NCBI GenBank assembly: GCA_934446355.1
Contig: CAKSEC010000027.1
Span: forward strand, 1 to 16,036
Reading direction: 5' to 3'
DNA length: 16,036 bases
Source: an uncultured Oscillospiraceae bacterium
Lineage (GTDB): Bacteria > Bacillota > Clostridia > Oscillospirales > Ruminococcaceae
Shown here: piece after piece, positions 6,718 to 13,600 of the stretch
Numbering within the stretch: the stretch's first letter is position 1
How the letters are laid out: the number at the start of each line of letters is the position of its first letter
Notes under the pieces: generated by a model
Seen by the model: only the letters and a program-made list of their open reading frames with translations
Told to the model about the DNA's origin: nothing
Databases searched by the model: none
Program-made: the position numbers and the translations under genes

Positions 6718-6746
6718 TTGACAATAGTATACCATAGTGGTATAAT
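6718..6746 (+). promoter_or_regulatory. Consensus promoter of the secreted Ig-like protein gene
   Basis: TTGACA (6718-6723), 17 bases, TATAAT (6741-6746), both perfect, on the plus strand. The start would be near 6753, about 60 bases before the ATG. The -35 box overlaps the ribosome site of the divergent regulator, and the spacer plus part of the -10 box lie within an inverted repeat, so a bound repressor would block it. Confidence 0.9.
6728..6744. promoter_or_regulatory. Candidate operator overlapping the promoter
   Basis: TATACCA-TAG-TGGTATA is a perfect inverted repeat with seven-base arms and a three-base centre. It covers the second half of the promoter spacer and the first four bases of the -10 box. 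Size and symmetry fit a dimeric XRE-family repressor, and the gene of one lies alongside. Confidence 0.72.
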
Positions 6747-6761
6747 CATAATATCCCGTTT

Positions 6762-6778
6762 TGGTATATTCTATGCCA
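6762..6778. promoter_or_regulatory. Second, degenerate operator-like repeat
   Basis: TGGTATA-TTC-TATGCCA uses the same half-site with one mismatch and the same three-base centre, but with the half-sites in the opposite order to 6728-6744. The TGGTATA half-sites are 24 bp apart. It lies about 10-25 bases into the expected transcript of the secreted gene, where a bound protein could block elongation, and upstream of the regulator gene. Confidence 0.5.
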
Positions 6779-6813
6779 TACGAAGAAATCTTTTATCAAG
6801 GAAGGTAAAAAAT

Positions 6814-7533
6814 ATGAAGCTTTTCAGGAAAATCGCAGCGGTTGCGTCTGCAGCAGCACTTGCCGTTTTGGCTACTGCTTCAATGATGGTCAGCGCAGGT
6901 GCGGACAGCATCGAAAACACAGCTACCACTATTACAAGCGGTAAGTCGGTTTCGACCATTCTTCCGATGAATGATAGTACGGCAGACTACAAGATCACCG
7001 TATCCGGAAACGGAACTCTGAAGTTCAACATTGAATCTCATATGCCCATATTATGGCTAGACATATACGATTCAAACGGAAATCTTTTGTCGAACACAGC
7101 AAACACAACCACATCAGGGAAATGTTCATACATAGGGTGTGAATCTCACGAGATGTGGTGGAACTCCACAATTGAAAAATTCAACGGTACCGTGTCATAC
7201 ACCGTTAAATCCGGCACATACTATGCTAGATTCACCAGAGATGACACCTATGGCAGCGGCAACGGCAACGGCAAACTAACATTCACCGCAACCTTCCCCA
7301 CCAACACCAGCACCGCCAAAATAAACTACATCACCATCAATCTTGAACAGGGCGACACGCTTTCGCTCGGTGCGTCAATTACCGGCAATGGCACGGTAAC
7401 ATGGAAAAGTTCCAACACCTATTCCGTTACCGTTACACAAAGCGGAAAGATAACCGCAAAGAACCCCGGCTCGTCCATAATTACTGCAAAATGCGGCAAG
7501 ACAAACAAAAAGGTAAAGATAAACGTATCCTGA
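6814..7533 (+). CDS. Secreted protein with C-terminal Big_2-like Ig domain
   Basis: A 239-residue exported protein of unknown role. The chosen ATG follows AAGGAAGG and opens a clean signal peptide: MKLFRK, a long Ala-rich hydrophobic stretch, and a likely cut near SAGA-D (residue 30). The frame is open further upstream, but that part overlaps the promoter. Residues about 45-162 look like a beta-sandwich of the pre-peptidase type (SGNGTLKFNI, LWLDIYDSNGN, SGTYYARFTR). Residues about 168-239 resemble a bacterial Ig-like group 2 domain (LSLGASITGNGTVTWKSSN... SGKITAKNPGSSIITAKCG). It has no anchor motif, so it is probably released. The divergent XRE regulator is its likely controller. Small Ser/Thr/Asn-rich secreted proteins of this type are common in Ruminococcus; their ligands are unknown. 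Confidence 0.85.
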   Translation: MKLFRKIAAVASAAALAVLATASMMVSAGADSIENTATTITSGKSVSTILPMNDSTADYKITVSGNGTLKFNIESHMPILWLDIYDSNGNLLSNTANTTTSGKCSYIGCESHEMWWNSTIEKFNGTVSYTVKSGTYYARFTRDDTYGSGNGNGKLTFTATFPTNTSTAKINYITINLEQGDTLSLGASITGNGTVTWKSSNTYSVTVTQSGKITAKNPGSSIITAKCGKTNKKVKINVS

Positions 7534-7558
7534 CCGCTTACCGATATCAGTCCAAAAG

Positions 7559-7587
7559 AACTCCCCCTGCCGCCTGCAGAGGGAGTT
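7559..7587 (+). terminator. Hairpin after the secreted protein gene
   Basis: AACTCCC pairs with GGGAGTT, then a C-A mismatch and four more pairs (CTGC/GCAG) close a five-base loop. It lies 26 bases after the stop codon. The plus strand has only a short TT run afterwards, while the minus strand is followed by TTCTTTT. It is probably the gene's weak terminator; a role against antisense transcription is equally possible. Confidence 0.55.
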
Positions 7588-7662
7588 TGCACATCATGAT
7601 CAAGAGCTCTTCACAAAAATTCCCATGCCCCCGAAGCATTTCCGAAAATTCAAAATAAGTAT

Positions 7663-7691
7663 TTGACTTTTCAGAAGCAATAAAGTATAAT
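7663..7691 (+). promoter_or_regulatory. Sigma-A promoter of the flavodoxin gene
   Basis: TTGACT (7663-7668), 17 bases, TATAAT (7686-7691) on the plus strand. The start would be near 7698, giving a leader of about 128 bases to the ATG, most of which can fold. Confidence 0.9.
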
Positions 7692-7699
7692 TAGAATAT

Positions 7700-7795
7700 A
7701 AGCGGCTAAGCTTTTGAGCGAAATATCAGGCAGATCAAAACGCTGCTTATGAAATGGGCAGGAATGTCTAATTATCCGCCTGCCTTCATGCGGCG
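7700..7795 (+). promoter_or_regulatory. Structured 5' leader with two exclusive folds, flavodoxin mRNA
   Basis: One fold is a long hairpin (7741-7795): CGCTGC/GCGGCG, bulge TT, ATGAA/TTCAT, bulge ATG, GGCAGG/CCTGCC, around a 16-base loop, 17 pairs in all. In the other, AAGCGGC at the transcript's 5' end (7700-7706) pairs with GCTGCTT (7742-7748), which uses the base of the first hairpin. The two cannot form together. The ribosome site GGAGG follows 17 bases after the hairpin. I do not recognise a known riboswitch core (FMN, cobalamin and ZTP motifs were considered). It may be a regulatory leader, or simply a stable 5' end. Confidence 0.55.
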
Positions 7796-7825
7796 CGGTA
7801 AATAAATCAAACGGAGGTCTTTATT

Positions 7826-8302
7826 ATGAGTAAAGTATTGGTTGCATATTTCAGCGCAAGCGGCGTTACCGCTGGTCTTGCAAAGAATCTGGCTTCTGCA
7901 GTCGGCGCAGACCTGCATGAGATCAAGCCGGAAAAGCCCTACACCAAAGCCGACCTGAACTGGAACGATAAAAACAGCCGCAGCACCGTGGAAATGAACG
8001 ACAAGTCGTTCCGTCCCGCTGTTGCAAACAAGGTCGAGAACATGGCCCAGTACGACGCTATATTCGTTGGTTTCCCGATATGGTGGTACATTGCGCCGAC
8101 TATCATTAATACGTTCCTTGAGCAGTACGACCTCACCGGAAAGAAGATAATCCCCTTTGCCACCTCAGGCGGAAGCAGCATGGGCAACACAAACGAGGAA
8201 CTTGCACCTTCATGCGCAGGCGCAACTCTGCTTGAAGGAAAGAAATTATCGGCAAATGCCAGCATTAACGAACTTAAAGCATGGGCTGAAAAGTTCATCT
8301 GA
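7826..8302 (+). CDS. Flavodoxin (Flavodoxin_4 type)
   Basis: A 158-residue flavodoxin-fold protein, full length for the group. The FMN phosphate loop is FSASGVTAGLAK (9-20). The central strand and loop FVGFPIWWYIAPTIINTFLE (80-99) and IIPFATSGGSSMGNT (108-122) are the hallmark segments of the Flavodoxin_4 group, in which the isoalloxazine ring is stacked by the aromatic Trp/Tyr stretch. It would bind FMN non-covalently and carry electrons in the cytoplasm; related proteins are sometimes NAD(P)H-linked reductases. No redox partner gene lies nearby, so its partner is unknown. GGAGG is eight bases before the ATG. It is a single-gene unit with its own promoter, leader and terminator. Confidence 0.94.
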   Translation: MSKVLVAYFSASGVTAGLAKNLASAVGADLHEIKPEKPYTKADLNWNDKNSRSTVEMNDKSFRPAVANKVENMAQYDAIFVGFPIWWYIAPTIINTFLEQYDLTGKKIIPFATSGGSSMGNTNEELAPSCAGATLLEGKKLSANASINELKAWAEKFI

Positions 8303-8325
8303 CAGCGATATTCCATAAACAAGCT

Positions 8326-8370
8326 ATCCCGACATTACCATGCAATAGCAGCGTCGGGATTTTTTCTATT
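8326..8370 (+). terminator. Intrinsic terminator of the flavodoxin gene
   Basis: ATCCCGAC (8326-8333) pairs perfectly with GTCGGGAT (8353-8360), followed by TTTTTCTATT. The 19-base loop is large and contains TACCATGCAATAG, a 13-mer that recurs at 15732-15744 beside another GTCGGG hairpin. It lies 24 bases after the stop codon. Confidence 0.88.
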
Positions 8371-8417
8371 ATAGCGCCTGTGCAGCGTATTTTGACAAAC
8401 GCTTTACAAGTATATGC

Positions 8418-8446
8418 TTGACTTTATCCCTTATATGTCTTATAAT
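8418..8446 (+). promoter_or_regulatory. Sigma-A promoter of the 5'-nucleotidase gene
   Basis: TTGACT (8418-8423), 17 bases, TATAAT (8441-8446). The start would be near 8453. TTATAATAT occurs twice (8440-8448 and 8455-8463), so a second start is conceivable, though no good -35 box matches the second copy. A lone TTGACA at 8392 has no -10 partner. Confidence 0.87.
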
Positions 8447-8529
8447 ATATTGTGTTATAATATGGCAATATTGCTTAAAGAACAACACATAATTGCGCAG
8501 TGTTGCCCAAAAAGAAAGGAGCACAAACA

Positions 8530-10365
8530 ATGAAAAAAAGCATATCTTTCCTTACCTCTGCCGCAGTGCTTGCAGCGTCAATGATGACGCTGACGTCTGC
8601 CGCAGGCGCACAGGAAGCGCAGGAGGAAGCGCCCGACAAGGGTCTTGTCATTCTGCACACGAACGACGTTCACTGCGGATTCGACGCAGACGACTACACC
8701 TACGGTGCGGCTGACCTTGCCGCATACAAGGCACACCTTGAATCCGAGGGCTACGAGGTAATACTTGTGGACGCAGGCGACTTCGTTCAGGGCGGCGTTA
8801 TCGGCACGCTGTCCGACGGCGAATACCCAATGCAGATAATGAATCAACTTGGCTATGACGCCGCAATACCCGGAAACCACGAGTTCGACTACGGCATGGA
8901 CGCTTTCTTTAAGCTGACAGACGAGGCAGAATTCCCGTACCTGTCCGTGAATTTCACAGACCTGCTCACCGATGAGAAACCGCTGCCTGCGTACACCATC
9001 ATTGAAGCCGACCAGCTGAAAATAGCCTTTGTCGGTATAACTACTCCGGAAACCCCCACCTCCTCCAACCCCTCTCACTTCAAGGACGAAAACGGCAGCT
9101 ACATATACGGCTTCCTTGGCGGCGACGACGGAACAGCGCTCTACGCCGCAGTTCAGGCGGCTGTTGACTCAGCGTATGAGGACGGTGCAGACTATGTATT
9201 TGCATTAGGACACATGGGCGACTATGTATATGACGAAAGATGGAGTTCCATGGCTGTTATAGAGCACGTCAGCGGCTTGACGGCGTTTATTGACGGACAT
9301 TCCCACAGCGTCCTTGAGGAAACCGTAAAGGATAAGGACGGCAAGGAAGTCCCGCTTGCTTCCACCGGCACGAAGCTTGCAAATTTCGGTCAGATAACTA
9401 TAGCAGACAATACCATAGAATGCGAACTTATCGAAAAGGGCGCATACATCGTATCTGACGATACCGGCTCTGCGGAATACATTGCATATCAGGAAACATC
9501 AGACTTCATCGCAGGCGTTTACGAGCAGTATTCCGAACTAGCAGACACAGTCGTTGCAAAGACAGACGTTGAACTCACCATAAACGACCCCGACACCGGC
9601 GAGCGTGCAGTCAGAAGCGCTGAAACCAACCTCGGCGACCTGTGCGCCGACGCCTACCGTGCAAGGACAGGCGCAGATATCGGTCTGATAAACGGCGGCG
9701 GTGTGCGTGCTGACATTGCAGCCGGCGACATAACCTATGGCAAGATGATCGACGTACAGCCGTTCGGAAACTCCCTGTGCGTTGTGGAAGCCACCGGTCA
9801 GCAGATACTTGACTGCCTAGAAATGGGCGCAGTTCACACGCCTGAGGAAAACGGCGGCTTCATGCAGGTTTCCGGTCTTGCCTACACCGTGAACACATAT
9901 ATCCCGTCCTCAGTCACCACTGACGAGAACGGAAATTTCACCGGCGTGAACGGTGAATATCGTGTTCAGAACGTGCTTGTTGACGGCGAACCGCTCGACC
10001 TTGAAAAGACCTACACTGTCGCTTCTCACAACTACCTGCTCCTGAGCGGCGGCGACGGAATGACCATGTTCAAGGACTGCAGCATCGCTGCAAAGGAGAT
10101 TATCCTCGATAATCAGGCGCTTATCGACTACATCATTGAGGACCTCGGCGGTACTGTCGGCGAGGGCTATTCCGACCCGCACGGAAGCGGCAGAATATCT
10201 ATCGTCAGCGAAGCCCCCGAAACGTCCGGCGATTCTTCGGACAGCGACATTACTGCAGACGATAAGAAAGGCTCTCCCGACACCGGCGTGGGCTCTGCTG
10301 CAGTACTCATTTCAGTTGTGGGTATCTCAGCCGCTGTGATGGTCGTTTCCCGCAAGAGAAAGTAA
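8530..10365 (+). CDS. Secreted, cell-wall-anchored 5'-nucleotidase/cyclic phosphodiesterase
   Basis: A 611-residue member of the UshA/YfkN-like family, which hydrolyses extracellular nucleotides to nucleosides and phosphate. The ATG follows AAAGGAG; a GTG ten codons upstream is less likely. Signal peptide 1-27 (cut near AAGA-Q). The dimetal calcineurin-like domain shows TNDVH (44-48), DAGD (81-84), GNHE (115-118), ALGHMGD (about 225-231) and GHSH (256-259). The C-terminal substrate domain (about 340-555) has NLGDLCADAYR, NGGGVR (388-393) and LLLSGGDG. After a Ser/Asp-rich linker comes SPDTG (582-586), a hydrophobic segment and RKRK, a sortase-like anchor that departs from LPXTG. The metal ligands are all present, so it should be active. 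Its exact substrate is uncertain. It is a single-gene unit convergent with the dockerin protein. Confidence 0.94.
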   Translation: MKKSISFLTSAAVLAASMMTLTSAAGAQEAQEEAPDKGLVILHTNDVHCGFDADDYTYGAADLAAYKAHLESEGYEVILVDAGDFVQGGVIGTLSDGEYPMQIMNQLGYDAAIPGNHEFDYGMDAFFKLTDEAEFPYLSVNFTDLLTDEKPLPAYTIIEADQLKIAFVGITTPETPTSSNPSHFKDENGSYIYGFLGGDDGTALYAAVQAAVDSAYEDGADYVFALGHMGDYVYDERWSSMAVIEHVSGLTAFIDGHSHSVLEETVKDKDGKEVPLASTGTKLANFGQITIADNTIECELIEKGAYIVSDDTGSAEYIAYQETSDFIAGVYEQYSELADTVVAKTDVELTINDPDTGERAVRSAETNLGDLCADAYRARTGADIGLINGGGVRADIAAGDITYGKMIDVQPFGNSLCVVEATGQQILDCLEMGAVHTPEENGGFMQVSGLAYTVNTYIPSSVTTDENGNFTGVNGEYRVQNVLVDGEPLDLEKTYTVASHNYLLLSGGDGMTMFKDCSIAAKEIILDNQALIDYIIEDLGGTVGEGYSDPHGSGRISIVSEAPETSGDSSDSDITADDKKGSPDTGVGSAAVLISVVGISAAVMVVSRKRK

Positions 10366-10385
10366 TACCGAACATATAACAGCAG

Positions 10386-10637
10386 TGGGCGCACAGTGAT
10401 GTGCGCCCATCAGCTTGTTGAAAAAGTATCTTCTACAGGGTGGCGAGAAAAGTGCAGATGCTAGGGAGCGCCATTTCGGCTAGGCTTTGTGCAGGCTGCC
10501 CTTAGTTGCCCGACATCGTGTCGGGCTTTTGGGGCAGCGGCACAAACATCGTGTTTGTGCTTGCCGAAATGGCGCTGACGACGCAGATGTGCCTTTATCG
10601 ACAGCATGATGGGCGCACATTTAAGTGCGCCCATCAT
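10386..10637. repeat. 250-bp imperfect palindromic element with nested hairpins
   Basis: Both tips are hairpins sharing TGGGCGCAC and GTGCGCCCA (10386-10409; 10606-10637). The tips continue as inverted sequence: GCGCCCATCAGCTTGTTGAA on the left against GCGCCCATCATGCTGTCGAT read from the right. Further in, AGCGCCATTTCGGC (10467-10480) pairs perfectly with GCCGAAATGGCGCT (10563-10576). Inside lie GCTGCCC/GGGCAGC (10495-10501, 10532-10538) enclosing CCCGACA-TCG-TGTCGGG (10509-10525), and GCACAAACA-TCG-TGTTTGTGC (10540-10560). No open frame of note. It lies between convergent genes. It looks like a MITE- or REP-like element or a structured RNA; no target duplication was seen. Confidence 0.8.
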
Positions 10638-10645
10638 CTTATTTT
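10606..10645 (+). terminator. Right-tip hairpin acting as a probable terminator
   Basis: ATGATGGGCGCAC pairs perfectly with GTGCGCCCATCAT over 13 pairs around ATTTAA, then CTTATTTT follows on the plus strand. It is the best terminator candidate for the nucleotidase gene, although 240 bases from its stop. The left-tip hairpin (10386-10409, nine pairs) is nearer but lacks a T-run. For the minus-strand gene ending at 10658, neither hairpin has a T-run on that strand, yet the stems could still slow transcription. Confidence 0.6.
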
Positions 10646-10657
10646 GCCCTAGTCAAA

Positions 10658-13600
10658 TTAAGCTGTCATGCCGACCGACTTTCTGAGCACTGCCAGAGCG
10701 TCAGCAAGATCAATCTTACCATCGCCGTTGAAGTCGCCCATCTCGATGTTCTCGCCAGTTTCAAGCCCTACTGTGTAGCGGAGCAGCGAGAGTGCGTCGG
10801 CTATGTTGAGTATGCCGTCGTTGTTTATATCGCCGGGTCTGTCGCTGTATTTGCAGAGCATTACCGCATATTCGCCTGCTGCCATATCGGGAAGAACTGC
10901 AGTTCCGTCATTAGCAAGCTTTACGCAGTTCTGGAACACCAGCTTGCCGTTTACCAGCTTGTAGATATTCGCAAACTCGCCCGCATACTGATTCTTGAAC
11001 GCTACCTTGAGGTCTGCGGGAACGTTTGCCACGCTAAGATCAAGCTTAACGCCGTTTACTCCACGAAGTGCGCCGGTATCCACCGAGCCGGGCAGAATTG
11101 AAAGGTCGAGCGAGGAAACGGTCGTTATTTCAGAGCCATCAATGATCCAGCTCTTGGTGCTGTCGGAGATTATCTCGACAGTTATCTTGTTGTCCACAAT
11201 TGCCTTGATCACGTCAGCAGGAACTGTAGTTTCGCCGTTCAGTGAGATAGTTGCAGTACCGCCGGTCTGCTTTGTAAGGTCTGAGGCGATATCTGCCCAA
11301 GACTTCTGAGTGCCGTTGATTGCAGGGTTTGTGTCAGTAGTCGTTGTATCTCTGTAGCCGCTTCCGCCGCTATAGTGACCGCCGCTATTGCCGCCGTTCT
11401 TCTTCGGGGAAATAATGTATCCGCACTCTGTGCAGTACTCAGCGGACGTGGTAGTTGCTTCGCCGCTTGAAATGTGGCTCTGCTTTTCAGTAACTTCGTC
11501 ACAGTATTCGCACTTGTGCCAGTGGCCGTCCTTGTCGCTTTCGTACTTGTCTAACCACTTGTGGTCGGTCTTTGCAAGAACAGTGTCTGCCAGTTCGATT
11601 ACCTTTGTTGCGGCTTCGTCGCTGTAGTACTTAGCGCAAACCTTGCACTCCCAGTACTCAATGTTGCCGTCCTTCTGGCAGGTAGCTTCAACAGCCGCAT
11701 GGTGAGTGAGTGTGCCGTGACCGGAATTTGCTGTCTTGGAAACAACCGGACTTGCGTTCTTGTCGTCTGTTTCTGCATAGCGGATATAAGCGGTAACGCT
11801 CACATCGTGACCAACGGTCTTAGTGTTGGCAGTGCTCCATGTTGTGCCGTCAAAGCTGTACTCAACACCCTTAAGCTTGGTGTCGATTGTAGCTATAAGG
11901 TTATCGCCGTCGTTGGTGAATACTACATCAAATGCAGTTTCGTCAGGCGCTTCCTGATTTTCCTTGCTGTTGAGCGTAACGATAACAAGGAACGTTACTC
12001 TCTCATAGTTCTGAGTTGAAAGCCGAACCTCGATTATGCCCGCCTGACCAACATTTTCAGCAGTGTTCGGACCGAGGTGGAAAGTGTACTTACCGTCAGC
12101 ATAGCATTTGTCGTTGTCGAGCGTTGCTAGAACAACATTTGCGCTGTCGATACGCTGTTCCTCTACCGTTACCTCGCCCATATTTGCAGGAAGTCCAACA
12201 ACAGTCACTGTTTCATCGCTGTCGGTTACCCAGCTGTATGAAACTTCGGTATAATCGGTGATCGTCACAGCGGCAGCCTTTGCTATCGTGAATGTCCACT
12301 TATCAGAAGTGAGGTCGGTTGCTGCACTATAGTTGTCGCCATCAGCAACATCTATCTTGACCGTGTATGTGCCAGCGTTGATAGGCTCAGCTTCCTTGCC
12401 GCTCTCATCGTAATACTTGACTGTGATTTTGCCAACGCCCTTTAATGCAGTTGTCACCGTCGCAGCCTTTGCAGCGTTGTCGAATGTCAGGTCATTAGCA
12501 GGTGTGAATATAAAGTCGCCTGCCGTAAGACCTTTCTTCTCAAATTTTATAACAACGTCCTCAGAGTAATCTGCAGGGAAATAATCAGAGCCGCCATTAA
12601 TGATCGTGAATGTTACGTCGTCTGCAGTGTCTGCCGTGTACTCAATCTTGTTGTCGACAATGATATAGGTTTTATTGCCGACCTTTACTTTGAACGAACT
12701 TCCAGTATCCTCAGCAATAACATCGTCGCCGCCAAAGTCGTTTTTGAAAGTCACCAGAGCCTTTGTTTTGAACTCAATTTTGCTGCCGATAGCAGGCGTA
12801 CCCTCGCTGGTCTGTTCAAGCTCAAGCTTTTTGGTGAACATAACTGACGGCTGATAGCTGCTTCCCTTGAGTGAGGGATAATATGCTATGCCATTTGCAG
12901 TATCGTTGGGCTTCTTCTCCCAGATGGTGGGATCTAAGCCCATTGTGGAAAGCGCACCATAGGAGGTCATTTGTATGGTTGAAAACGTTGTCGTCACGGT
13001 CTGAGCGTCGCAAAAATCCTTGTTGTAGTAACAAGTTGAGGAATCACTAATATATCCGTCTACATTTCCGACAAAGTAGCAGGATTTCACAGGACCTGAA
13101 TCAAATCTACAGATACCGCCTACAAAACCATTGTTTGTTATTACATCTGCCACAACAAAGCAGTTGCTTATTGTTCCATCATTATTGCAGCATATGCCAC
13201 CGGCTTTTTCATCGGTAGTCTCAACCTTTCCCGCAAAGGAGCAGCCGAAAATCACCCCATAGTTATCATCGCAGATACCGCCAATGCTACCGGCACTTTT
13301 GATATTGCCCTTGACCGCAAGGTTCATGATCGTACCCCTGTTTGTGCCAAACAAACCAAGGGTGCTGCCATCTGCCATGTTTATCATGTGACCATCACCG
13401 CTGAATTTGCCTTTGAACGTGTTTGAGCTGAGGCTTGATGAAGTCAGCGGGGCAGTAAGGGTTATATCATCTTTGAGGACATAATTTTCATTCCACCTCA
13501 GGCTGTAACCCCAGATTTGGGTGAATTCCGCTTCGGTGCTGATATAGGTGTAGTCCTGATAATCATCTGTGCCTGCGTAACCAAAGTTGAACTGATCTGC

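Noticed and set aside
7700..7795. FMN riboswitch in front of the flavodoxin gene
   Set aside because: The GGGCAGG element recalls it, but the conserved core (for example the ACCGGCGGT-type segment) is absent and the helices do not form the multi-branch layout.
8578..9078. A 166-codon frame on the minus strand inside the nucleotidase gene
   Set aside because: It covers the metallophosphatase domain on the opposite strand and has no family features; a shadow of GC-biased codons.
10386..10637. CRISPR array
   Set aside because: The repeats are inverted and nested, with only two copies of the tip hairpin and no regular spacers; no cas genes nearby.
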